Assembly: GCA_024653325.1 (NCBI GenBank)
Contig: JANLFX010000007.1
Location: forward strand, 1-36,525
Direction of reading: 5' to 3'
Origin: Anaerolineae bacterium
GTDB taxonomy: Bacteria > Chloroflexota > Anaerolineae > JACIWR01
Length of the DNA stretch: 36,525 bases
Positions 1-6,619 of the stretch are shown piece by piece (position 1 is the first letter of the stretch; every line of letters starts with the position of its first letter). A program made the position numbers and the translations under genes. Under the pieces are notes generated by a model. It ran no database searches. It was not told the origin of the DNA and was given only the letters and a program-made list of their open reading frames with translations.

Positions 1-422
1 ACCCGACCAATGAATTGCATCTGCCGCTTTTTCTTCCCCCGTCGGCTGCGTTTGGGGTAGGGGGTAGGATCCACGATGCCGATCTTCTTCCCCCGATAGG
101 TCATACAGGAGCGGGCAGGCAATTGCGCCAGGACTTGATTGCGGAAACGGGCAAACAGCAGCGAGGCCGGATAGTCTACCTCAGTGAGGAACGAAGAGAG
201 AGCGGTCTCTGCTGTTTTCACCGAGTTGGCTCGTCCGTAGGGCAGAGCTTGCACCAGGAGATTGAGGCGCACACTGCCCGCTACAATGATGGCCAAGAGC
301 AACCAATTCATCCGCCGAACCGTGCGGGCATCCATGGGCCGATACTTCGGCACGGCCTGACGCATCAGGCTACACAGGGTGCGGGTGACCCAACCCCTTT
401 TATGTAGGGCTGCGCGACGCAT
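1..422 (-). CDS. DDE transposase, IS4-like (N-terminal part, cut by window edge)
   Basis: An uninterrupted frame starts at ATG 422, eight bases or fewer after a GGAGG ribosome binding site (428-432 on the minus strand), and runs off the left edge, giving 140 visible residues. The protein is very basic. Residues 112-130 read KKIGIVDPTPYPKRSRRGK, which resembles the segment around the first catalytic Asp of IS4-type DDE transposases (candidate Asp118), followed by a QFIGR motif. The hydrophobic stretch at 40-48 looks like part of a folded N-terminal domain rather than a secretion signal. Whether the element is complete cannot be told, and no terminal inverted repeat was identified on the visible side. 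The family call comes from motif resemblance only and could instead be a related DDE family. Confidence 0.6.
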   Translation of the reverse strand, partial: MRRAALHKRGWVTRTLCSLMRQAVPKYRPMDARTVRRMNWLLLAIIVAGSVRLNLLVQALPYGRANSVKTAETALSSFLTEVDYPASLLFARFRNQVLAQLPARSCMTYRGKKIGIVDPTPYPKRSRRGKKKRQMQFIGR

Positions 423-508
423 AGTCTACCTCCTATGAATTTGTCTTCGCAGCCCCTTATCATATCACAACTCGGAATTACTTGGAAACTGGAGTGTTTT
501 GCGCCCCC

Positions 509-546
509 AAAGTGCCCGGCGCTACGTTTGAGACACCGGGCACTTT
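509..546 (-). terminator. Hairpin downstream of the epimerase gene (possible terminator)
   Basis: AAAGTGCCCGG (509-519) and CCGGGCACTTT (536-546) form a perfect 11-bp stem with a 16-nt loop, beginning 16 bases after the epimerase stop codon. The T-run is short (three bases) on either strand, so it may be a weak bidirectional terminator. It could also belong to the end of the adjacent insertion sequence. Confidence 0.5.
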
Positions 547-561
547 CATCCATCGCTTTAT

Positions 562-1581
562 TTAGGAGACCGGCCGCGTCGCCGGGTGGTGTTTTGCCCG
601 TCTGAACTTGCGATGGGGCAGGTAGGGTGATTTGCTTAACAACCAACGGCGGACTATAGGGCGAAACACGCGGATCAAAAGTCGCCTGTATCCCAGCAAA
701 GCACTCATCTCCTGCACATAGTCGATGAAATCTCGGTGCTGGTAATGGAGAAGCTGCTGGCTTTCGGTGGTATCCACCCAGTCGGTGCAAAACGGTGTTG
801 AGCTGAACGCTTCTTCGGGCAGCATACCTACTCCCGTGGCCTCCAATACGCTCTGCACGATCTGGCGATAGTACAACTGACAACTGCGGCCTCCGCCGAT
901 GAGCAGGATTTTCCCCCATACCTCCTGGCTGCTGACCGCGTTGGCCAGGGCCAGCCCTACATCCCGAGTGTGCACGAACTCCATGCGATTGTTCAGAGGC
1001 ACATCGAACATGCCCGGGTCTAGCTTGATGGCCAGAGGAAGCGTGGCCGAAAGCCTGAGAATGGTCCATTCCAACCCGGAGGCCATGATCATTTGCTCGC
1101 ACTCCACCTTGTGGCGCGAATAATGTTCGATGGGCTGAACCGGATCCGATACCGTTCTGGGCGGCGCTTGATCCTGCGTTCTGCCGTAGATGTGATATGA
1201 AGAGGCAAAGATGATCTTTGGAGGTCGGGGCTGGGCTTTCATCGCTTCCAACAAGTTCTGGGTGCCGCCCACGTTGACCTCCCGCGCCCAATCGGGGCGG
1301 CTTTCCGATTCAATGCCGGTGGCCGACAGCTTGGGGATGATGAAAGCCAGATGGATCACCACCTCCTGATCGTGTAATGCCTCGACAATATCCTGCTGGC
1401 GGCGCAGGTCTCCCCATACCACTTCTACCTGTCCGCGGAATTTCTTGAGCAATTTTCGGGCCACTTTTTCGTTCGACCTGGTCTTGAGATCGAAGCATCG
1501 TACCGTGTGGCCTTGCTTGATCAGCTCTTCCAGTGTGCTTGTGCCGATGTTTCCGAAAGCTCCGGTAAGTAATACATTCAT
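562..1581 (-). CDS. NAD(P)-dependent epimerase/dehydratase (extended SDR)
   Basis: A 339-residue Rossmann-fold oxidoreductase of the extended short-chain dehydrogenase group. The N-terminal dinucleotide motif is GAFGNIG at residues 8-14, followed by an acidic-strand region (CFDLKT), the HLAF segment after strand 4, an ASSYHIYG active-site Ser region, and the catalytic YxxxK as HYSRHK. These features support nucleotide-sugar or related epimerase or reductase chemistry, but the substrate cannot be read. The chosen ATG at 1581 is nine bases after GAGGAG. An upstream ATG at 1617 is in frame and overlaps the tetR stop codon, and would add 12 residues before the Rossmann strand. The gene follows the TetR regulator in the same operon and is probably controlled by it. 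The C-terminal 40 residues are strongly basic. Confidence 0.85.
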   Translation of the reverse strand: MNVLLTGAFGNIGTSTLEELIKQGHTVRCFDLKTRSNEKVARKLLKKFRGQVEVVWGDLRRQQDIVEALHDQEVVIHLAFIIPKLSATGIESESRPDWAREVNVGGTQNLLEAMKAQPRPPKIIFASSYHIYGRTQDQAPPRTVSDPVQPIEHYSRHKVECEQMIMASGLEWTILRLSATLPLAIKLDPGMFDVPLNNRMEFVHTRDVGLALANAVSSQEVWGKILLIGGGRSCQLYYRQIVQSVLEATGVGMLPEEAFSSTPFCTDWVDTTESQQLLHYQHRDFIDYVQEMSALLGYRRLLIRVFRPIVRRWLLSKSPYLPHRKFRRAKHHPATRPVS

Positions 1582-1606
1582 ACCCATTTTCTCCTCGATT
1601 ATTTGT

Positions 1607-2209
1607 TCATTGGTCATTGGAACCTATACTGTCCAGTATCATACGTATGCCTTCCTGCGCTACTTGTCCCCAATCTGCTCCGTGGGGATCGAGCAAACCT
1701 TGCAGAACCAGGCCGACGGCCAGAGAAACGATGACCTGAGCCGTCGTTTCCGGTTCAATGGGCAGTATCGTGCCCTCGGCAATGCCGGCCTTGATCATGT
1801 CGGCAAAGAAAGCCTGGTAGCGCCGGTAGTGAGCGATCATCGCCTGCCAGACTGCCGGATCGTGCGCGGCTTTGGTCCAGAATTCCAGGAAAATCGGCAG
1901 TTGCCCATCCGCTGCCTGGAAGACCAGCCGGGCCATGCCAGCCATCCGCACCAGTCCTTCTGGAACGGTCTCCGCGCTGGCGCGGACTGTTTCCAGTTGC
2001 GTGTCCAGCTCTGCCAGCCAGCGGTTCAGCAGCTCCAGGAACACGGCTTGCTTGCTGGGGAAGTGGTGATAGAACGCCCCCTTGCTCACGTTAGCCAGAC
2101 GGCAGATCTCCGCCACGCCGGTGGCGTCATAGCCGTAACGGGCGAAACTTTCCTGTGCTGCTGTCAGAATGCGGGAGCGAGTCTCTTCTGCTCGTGGTTG
2201 TTGGCTCAT
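1607..2209 (-). CDS. TetR/AcrR family transcriptional regulator
   Basis: A 200-residue repressor-type protein. Residues 10-56 form the TetR DNA-binding domain: ILTAAQESFARYGYDATGV, then the recognition-helix segment VSKGAFYHHFPSKQAVF. The remaining helical ligand-binding domain is diverse and gives no effector clue. AAGGAGG precedes ATG 2209 at good spacing. The gene sits directly behind a consensus promoter and a 12-bp palindrome that is a likely operator, so it should be autoregulated. Its last codons overlap the alternative start of the epimerase gene, so the two are one transcription unit and the epimerase is the obvious candidate target. Confidence 0.93.
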   Translation of the reverse strand: MSQQPRAEETRSRILTAAQESFARYGYDATGVAEICRLANVSKGAFYHHFPSKQAVFLELLNRWLAELDTQLETVRASAETVPEGLVRMAGMARLVFQAADGQLPIFLEFWTKAAHDPAVWQAMIAHYRRYQAFFADMIKAGIAEGTILPIEPETTAQVIVSLAVGLVLQGLLDPHGADWGQVAQEGIRMILDSIGSNDQ

Positions 2210-2240
2210 TGATCCGCCTCCTTATTTTTACAGAAACAGA

Positions 2241-2252
2241 CCGACCGGTCGG
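2241..2252. promoter_or_regulatory. Palindromic TetR-type operator
   Basis: CCGACCGGTCGG is a perfect 12-bp dyad lying just downstream of the predicted start of transcription of the tetR operon and 32 bases before its start codon. Dyads of this kind are typical binding sites of TetR/AcrR proteins, and the placement would block promoter escape. Confidence 0.72.
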
Positions 2253-2262
2253 AATGATAATG

Positions 2263-2291
2263 ATTGTACCATGAACTCGTCCCTTTGTCAA
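2263..2291 (-). promoter_or_regulatory. Sigma70-type promoter of the tetR-epimerase operon
   Basis: On the minus strand TTGACA (2291-2286) is separated by exactly 17 bases from TACAAT (2268-2263). Predicted transcription start is near 2256, which puts the operator dyad at about +4 to +15. Confidence 0.8.
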
Positions 2292-2336
2292 GTTATTTTT
2301 TAGTGAGCGAGTTTTTTGTCCCTCTCATCCCCCTTG

Positions 2337-2414
2337 CCCCCTGCTCTCCCCGCAGCGGGAAGAGCAGGGGGAGAAGGCGTACTCCCCTTCCCGTTGCTCC
2401 ACTAGGGAAGGGGG
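2337..2414. repeat. Two GC-rich hairpins in the divergent intergenic region
   Basis: CCCCCTGCTCT (2337-2347) pairs with AGAGCAGGGGG (2361-2371). A second dyad, CCCCTTCCC (2383-2391) with GGGAAGGGG, ends at about 2413. The pair lies between the divergent tetR and yjbQ promoters. It looks like a degraded repeat element rather than a terminator, since no T-run follows. Confidence 0.5.
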
Positions 2415-2456
2415 CAGGGGGGAAATTACTCTAGATTAGGTCATCGGACGAAGGTG

Positions 2457-2465
2457 TGATATAAT
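2457..2465 (+). promoter_or_regulatory. Extended -10 promoter of yjbQ
   Basis: TGATATAAT is an extended -10 element (TG, one base, TATAAT at 2460-2465). A weak -35 such as TTAGGT lies at 2436-2441. Transcription would start near 2472 and give a leader of about 30 nt before yjbQ and the radical SAM genes. Confidence 0.55.
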
Positions 2466-2501
2466 AAGCAAAACTTGGCAAATGACAATGAGGAGGGTGA
2501 G

Positions 2502-2897
2502 ATGATTCGCTTGCAAGTACGCACGAGTTCTCATGCCGAACTGGTGGACATCACCGCCGAGGTACAGCGCGTGGTCAGGGAGTCTGGCGTGCAGCAGGGA
2601 ATATGTCACGTCTTCGCACCCCATACCACCGCCGGGCTGACGCTCAACGAGAATTGCGATCCCTCGGTGGCCGAAGACATCCTGATGGTTCTGGATAAAC
2701 TCGTGCCCTGGCGGGGGGGCTATCGTCACACCGAAGGCAATGCGGCGGCGCATGTGAAAGCCAGCCTGATGGGCAACTCGATCACAATGTTCGTTCAGAA
2801 CGGAACTCTGGCCCTGGGCACCTGGCAGGGCCTCTTTCTGGCCGAATTCGACGGCCCCCGCCAGCGTCAGGTGTGGGTCAAGGTTGTGAGTTGCTGA
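2502..2897 (+). CDS. yjbQ: YjbQ/UPF0047 family protein
   Basis: A 131-residue single-domain protein of the UPF0047 family, whose members are described as secondary thiamine-phosphate synthases; the physiological role is unsettled. Family signatures are present: HTTAGLTLNEN near residue 42, RHTEGNAAAHVKASLMG in the middle, and the closing LGTWQGLFLAEFDGPR. The His residues in the first two motifs belong to the conserved pocket. ATG 2502 is chosen because GAGGAGGG ends four bases upstream; an in-frame TTG at 2475 is less likely. The stop codon overlaps the start of the next gene (TGATG), so translation is probably coupled. Confidence 0.9.
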   Translation: MIRLQVRTSSHAELVDITAEVQRVVRESGVQQGICHVFAPHTTAGLTLNENCDPSVAEDILMVLDKLVPWRGGYRHTEGNAAAHVKASLMGNSITMFVQNGTLALGTWQGLFLAEFDGPRQRQVWVKVVSC

Positions 2898-4726
2898 TGC
2901 AAATTGATAATCGTTTGCTGGATAAGATTTTACCCGGCGTAACCATGCCGGCCCGCTACACGGGTGGTGAATGGAATAGCTTGGTCAAAGATTGGGACGC
3001 CGTGCGAGTCAGACTTGTTCTGGCTTATCCCGATGTGTACCAGGTGGGCATGTCCAATCTGGGGCTGATGATTCTATACGACATTGTCAACCGTCAGCCG
3101 GATTTTCTGGCTGAACGGACTTATGCGCCCTGGGTGGACATAGAAACGGCCATGCGCGAGGCTCGTCTGCCCCTTTACAGTCTAGAATCACGGCACCCAT
3201 TGGCCGAGTTCGATGTGTTGGGTTTCACCCTGCCTTACGAACTGAACTTCAGCAATGTGCTGAATATGCTCGATTTGGCGGGTTTGCCCGTGCTGGCGGC
3301 GGAGCGGACTGCGAATTGGCCATTGGTTATCGGCGGTGGGGTGGGCACGGTGAACGCCGAGCCTCTGGCCGATTTTTTCGATGCCTTTGTCATCGGTGAT
3401 GGGGAAGAGGTGGTCCTGGAGGTCCTGGATATTTGCGCCCAGGCCAGGGAGTCGGGGGCGCGAAAGCCGGAGCTGTTGCGGGCTCTGGCGGGCATTCCGA
3501 GCGTGTACGTGCCCAGTCTCTATCAGGTGACATACCACGACGATGGGACTGTGGCGGCGATCACTCCAACCGTGCCAGAGGCCAAGCCGCAGATTATCAG
3601 GCGCATTGTGACCCGTTTGCCCCCGCCGCCTGTAGCCCTGATCGTGCCTTATGTGCAGGCAGTCCACGACCGAGGGATGGTGGAGATCGCGCGAGGTTGT
3701 ACGGCGGGCTGTCGCTTTTGCCAGGCGGGGATGGTTTACCGGCCGTTGCGAGAACGCACGTTGCCGGAAGTGCTCGACGCCGTGGAGGCTATCGTTCGGC
3801 GGACGGGTTACGAGGAGGTGGCATTGGTGTCGCTGAATAGCGCCAGCCATCCCCAGATTGAGGAGATGGTGCGCGCGTTGACCGCCCGTTACAATCATCC
3901 GCCACTGGCCATCTCCCTGCCCTCGCTGCGCATTGACACCTTCTCCGTGCGTCTGGCGGCGCTTTTCCAGGGGCGGCGCAAGACGGGGCTGACCTTCGCC
4001 CCGGAGGCTGGCAGCCAGCGTTTGCGCGACGTGATCAACAAGCGGGTGACGGAGAAAGACCTGTTGACCACGGCTGAGGCGGCGTTCGCCGCTGGTTGGC
4101 AGCGGATCAAGCTGTATTTCATGGTTGGCCTGCCCACCGAGACGCTGGACGACGTGGTGGCTATTGTAGAACTCGTCCACAAGGTGCAGGCGGTGGGTCG
4201 CAGGTATCACGGGCGGCGGGCACAGGTTGGTGTCAGCGTGGCCACGTTCGTTCCCAAGCCCCACACACCTTTTCAGTGGTCACCGTTGGTAAGGGAAGGC
4301 GACTTGACGGCCCGCCTGGATTTGCTGCGGCGGGGGATCAGGGGGCGGGGGGTGCAGTTGAGTTGGCATGCCCCGCAGACCAGTCTTCTGGAGGCGGCCC
4401 TGGCCCGGGGTGACCGCCGCCTGGGACGGGTAATATATCGCGCGTGGCGGCTTGGGGCGCGCTTCGATGCCTGGCCGGAGCATTACGATTGGGAGGTCTG
4501 GCGGCGGGCTTTCAAGGAAGAAGGTTTAGATGCGGACTGGTATGCCCGCCGGGAGCGGTCGTTCTCCGAAGTATTGCCCTGGGAGCACATTGAGAACGGG
4601 GTGAGCAAAACATTTTTATGGGACGAGTACCAACGGGCGCTGCGGGGCGAGACATCCCCCGACTGTCGTGAGGTATGTTTGGGCTGTGGATTGGCGGAAA
4701 CGTTGGGTTGTGGGGGTAGTGGATGA
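2897..4726 (+). CDS. B12-binding-like radical SAM protein (TIGR03960 type)
   Basis: A 609-residue radical SAM enzyme of unknown substrate. An N-terminal cobalamin-binding-like region (about residues 35-190, with YPDVYQVGMSNLGL) is followed by the radical SAM core. The [4Fe-4S] motif is C268-x3-C272-x2-C275 within ARGCTAGCRFCQAG. The C-terminus has extra cysteines (CLGCGLAETLGCGG), perhaps for another metal site. The start overlaps the yjbQ stop by one base, and the end overlaps the next gene by four bases (ATGA). A GTG at 2873 is an alternative start. In many bacteria this gene and its partner sit just before rplU-rpmA, often with an RNase G gene, which suggests a link to RNA or ribosome biology. 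RNase G is missing here. Confidence 0.88.
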   Translation: MQIDNRLLDKILPGVTMPARYTGGEWNSLVKDWDAVRVRLVLAYPDVYQVGMSNLGLMILYDIVNRQPDFLAERTYAPWVDIETAMREARLPLYSLESRHPLAEFDVLGFTLPYELNFSNVLNMLDLAGLPVLAAERTANWPLVIGGGVGTVNAEPLADFFDAFVIGDGEEVVLEVLDICAQARESGARKPELLRALAGIPSVYVPSLYQVTYHDDGTVAAITPTVPEAKPQIIRRIVTRLPPPPVALIVPYVQAVHDRGMVEIARGCTAGCRFCQAGMVYRPLRERTLPEVLDAVEAIVRRTGYEEVALVSLNSASHPQIEEMVRALTARYNHPPLAISLPSLRIDTFSVRLAALFQGRRKTGLTFAPEAGSQRLRDVINKRVTEKDLLTTAEAAFAAGWQRIKLYFMVGLPTETLDDVVAIVELVHKVQAVGRRYHGRRAQVGVSVATFVPKPHTPFQWSPLVREGDLTARLDLLRRGIRGRGVQLSWHAPQTSLLEAALARGDRRLGRVIYRAWRLGARFDAWPEHYDWEVWRRAFKEEGLDADWYARRERSFSEVLPWEHIENGVSKTFLWDEYQRALRGETSPDCREVCLGCGLAETLGCGGSG

Positions 4727-5376
4727 ATCAGACAGAACGCTATCGTTTGCGCATCACCTTTGCCAGAGAAGAGACGATCAAGTACATATCCCATCTGGAT
4801 TTAGCCCGGGCCTGGGAGCGGGCTCTTCGCCGGGCGGGAGTGCCACTTGCCTATTCCCAGGGATTCAATCCGCGTCCGAAAATGGCTTTCGCGGCGGCGT
4901 TGCCGGTGGGCTATACCTCCAGTGCGGAGGTGGTAGACGTGTTTCTGGAAAAGTCTCTCTCTCCGCTGGATTTGGCTCATCGCTTGGCCAGTGTCCTGCC
5001 ATCTGGTCTGCGGGTGATTTCCATTGAGGAAGTGGAGCCAGGGCTGCCTGCGCTGCAATCGCAGGTGCGGGCGGTGGAGTATCGGGTGAGTGTGATGTGG
5101 GAAGGGGAGCGGGCGGACCTGGAAGCCCGGGTCGCCGCTTTGCTGGCAGCAACAACTTTGCCCCGCGAGCGGGTGCATAAAGGCCGGCGTCGCGCGTACG
5201 ACCTCCGGCCGTTGGTGGAGGCGTTGAGGGTAGAGGCAGAAGGTGCCGATGGTTATCGGTTGTGGATGCGCTTGGGTTATGGTTCTGAAGGCACGGCCCG
5301 TCCAGAGGAGGTGTTGGATGCGCTTGGTTTGGCGGATGTGCCTTTTAGTGTAGAGCGAACAGCTCTGCGAGTTTGA
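4723..5376 (+). CDS. TIGR03936 family radical SAM-associated protein (DUF2344)
   Basis: A 217-residue protein with the start typical of this family: RYRLRITFAREETIKYISHL, then a basic SQGFNPRPKMAFA segment at about residues 46-58. In some bacteria this domain is fused to the C-terminus of the preceding radical SAM protein. Here it is separate and translationally coupled to it (ATGA overlap), which supports a physical complex. The function is not established. Its stop codon TGA (5374-5376) lies inside the -35 box of the following ribosomal-protein promoter. Confidence 0.88.
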   Translation: MNQTERYRLRITFAREETIKYISHLDLARAWERALRRAGVPLAYSQGFNPRPKMAFAAALPVGYTSSAEVVDVFLEKSLSPLDLAHRLASVLPSGLRVISIEEVEPGLPALQSQVRAVEYRVSVMWEGERADLEARVAALLAATTLPRERVHKGRRRAYDLRPLVEALRVEAEGADGYRLWMRLGYGSEGTARPEEVLDALGLADVPFSVERTALRV

Positions 5377-5400
5377 CAAATTGTTGAAACCGGGTATAAT
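5373..5400 (+). promoter_or_regulatory. Strong promoter of rplU-rpmA-rpmE
   Basis: TTGACA (5373-5378), 16 bases, then TATAAT (5395-5400). The -35 box includes the stop codon of the upstream gene. Predicted start is near 5407, giving a leader of about 120 nt before rplU. Confidence 0.85.
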
Positions 5401-5406
5401 CATTTC

Positions 5407-5528
5407 ACGTGATCCCGGCTCCGGTCTGGTGGCGTTGCCTAAATGCCCAATGTCCGGAGCGCATTACGAATGGCGTTTGACATCTAGATCAGCCATTGAT
5501 TCAAGGTCTCTTCGGGAGGTGCAAAATC
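5407..5528 (+). promoter_or_regulatory. Structured 5' leader of rplU (possible L21 autoregulatory leader)
   Basis: The leader contains a long-range helix GCTCCGG (5418-5424) with CCGGAGC (5454-5460) enclosing a small GGC/GCC hairpin. Ribosomal-protein operons often carry such leaders as binding sites for their own product, and an rplU leader class is known from other bacteria. Only secondary structure is seen here; membership in a known leader family was not tested. Confidence 0.4.
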
Positions 5529-5840
5529 GTGTACGCTGTAATTGAAAGTGGTGGCAAACAATTCAAAGTCAGCGAGGGACAGTCGCTGGAAGTTGAGAGA
5601 TTGCCCTACGCCTTAGGCGAGCGGGTGGAGCTGGATCGTGTGTTGATGATCGCGGACGAGGCGGGAGTCAAGGTAGGGCAGCCCGTTGTTGAAGGGGCGA
5701 AGGTACTGGCTACGGTGACTCACCAAGGTAGGCGTCGAAAGATCCTGGTTTTTAAGTACAAGCCCAAGGAGCGATATCGCAGACGAGCTGGACATCGGCA
5801 GGCTTTCACTCGCCTGCGGGTTGATAAGATAGTGGTGTAG
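5529..5840 (+). CDS. rplU: 50S ribosomal protein L21
   Basis: A 103-residue protein, the usual length of bacterial L21. It starts YAVIESGGKQFKV and has the conserved KYKPKERYRRRAGHRQAFT region, matching the rRNA-binding C-terminal part of the family. The start is GTG 5529, nine bases after GGGAGG; a frame opening at 5496 would add an unlikely 11-residue extension. It is the first gene after the strong promoter and is followed by rpmA, the standard bacterial order. The ysxB gene that often lies between rplU and rpmA is absent. Confidence 0.97.
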   Translation: MYAVIESGGKQFKVSEGQSLEVERLPYALGERVELDRVLMIADEAGVKVGQPVVEGAKVLATVTHQGRRRKILVFKYKPKERYRRRAGHRQAFTRLRVDKIVV

Positions 5841-5860
5841 GGCGTTGGAGGTGATAAGCG

Positions 5861-6121
5861 ATGGCACACAAGAAAGGCGGCGGCAGCAGCCGCAATAACC
5901 GTGACAGCGAAGCCAAGCGGCTCGGCGTGAAAAAATTCGGCGGGGAATGGGTGCGGAGTGGAAATATTATCGTTCGTCAGCGAGGCACCAAATTCCATCC
6001 GGGCGAGAATGTGGGAATGGGGAAGGATTATACCCTGTTCGCCACGATTGATGGCTACGTTAAATTCGAGTTCGGGAGCCGGGGCAGAAAGAGAGTCAGC
6101 GTGTACCCGGAGCTTTCCTGA
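5861..6121 (+). CDS. rpmA: 50S ribosomal protein L27
   Basis: An 86-residue protein with the classic L27 start [20 protein letters not shown] and the conserved [22 protein letters not shown] core. Its N-terminus begins directly with MAHKKGG and lacks the cleavable N-terminal extension seen in many Firmicutes. GGAGGTGAT lies at proper distance from ATG 5861. It follows rplU by 20 bases in the same operon. Confidence 0.98.
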   Translation: MAHKKGGGSSRNNRDSEAKRLGVKKFGGEWVRSGNIIVRQRGTKFHPGENVGMGKDYTLFATIDGYVKFEFGSRGRKRVSVYPELS

Positions 6122-6158
6122 CATCAGTAAGCTATTCTGATAAGTGAGAAAGTGAGCT

Positions 6159-6497
6159 ATGAAAAAAGGTATTCATCCCCAGTATTACCCCAACGCCGTC
6201 GTGCATTGTAGTTGTGGCAATACGTTTACAGTGGGGTCTACACAAGCGGAGATCCACACCGATGTCTGCTCGGCGTGTCATCCCTTCTTCACCGGCGAAC
6301 AGCGGATCGTGGATACCGCCGGGCAGGTGGAGCGTTTTCTAAAGCGCCTTGAACGTCGGGATGAAATGCTGGCCGAGGAACCAGGCGAGGTAGCTGAGCA
6401 ACCGGAGAAGCCAGTAAAGGCAAGTACGCAAAAAAGAGTTAGGAAATCAGCCAGGCCTGCCTCGGCAGAGGCGACAGAGGTAGCGACCGAGGCTTAG
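6159..6497 (+). CDS. rpmE: 50S ribosomal protein L31 with a long C-terminal tail
   Basis: Residues 1-70 are a standard L31 ([31 protein letters not shown]). Zinc ligands are present as C17-x-C19 and C37-x2-C40, so this is the zinc-containing (C+) form. The family is usually about 66-75 residues. Here a tail of about 40 residues rich in Glu, Lys, Ala and Pro extends it to 112, probably disordered. The ribosome binding site is weak (GAGAAAGTGAG). It is the third gene of the operon, and a strong terminator follows. Confidence 0.95.
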   Translation: MKKGIHPQYYPNAVVHCSCGNTFTVGSTQAEIHTDVCSACHPFFTGEQRIVDTAGQVERFLKRLERRDEMLAEEPGEVAEQPEKPVKASTQKRVRKSARPASAEATEVATEA

Positions 6498-6537
6498 TTG
6501 GACCCAATCAAGCGTGTTTTAAAATTGGGCAGGGCCT

Positions 6538-6576
6538 CGCGGGGCAGATACAAGTTAAATCTGCCCCGCGTTTTTT
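6538..6576 (+). terminator. Rho-independent terminator of the rplU-rpmA-rpmE operon
   Basis: CGCGGGGCAGAT (6538-6549) and ATCTGCCCCGCG (6559-6570) form a perfect 12-bp GC-rich stem with a 9-nt loop, followed by six T residues. Confidence 0.93.
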
Positions 6577-6577
6577 A

Positions 6578-6603
6578 GTAGGACAAGCTTAAACTTGTCC
6601 TAC
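6578..6603. repeat. GTAG/CTAC palindrome (REP-like), core GGACAAG
   Basis: GTAGGACAAG (6578-6587) and CTTGTCCTAC (6594-6603) form a perfect 10-bp inverted repeat with a 6-nt spacer. It begins two bases after the terminator T-run and ends just before the ribosome binding site of the next gene, so it would be near the 5' end of that mRNA. Confidence 0.7.
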
Positions 6604-6619
6604 AAAGGAGTGGCTGCTT

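Noticed and set aside
15-407. Plus-strand frame of 130 codons at the left edge
   Set aside because: The minus strand here encodes the transposase fragment with a good ribosome binding site; the plus frame has none.
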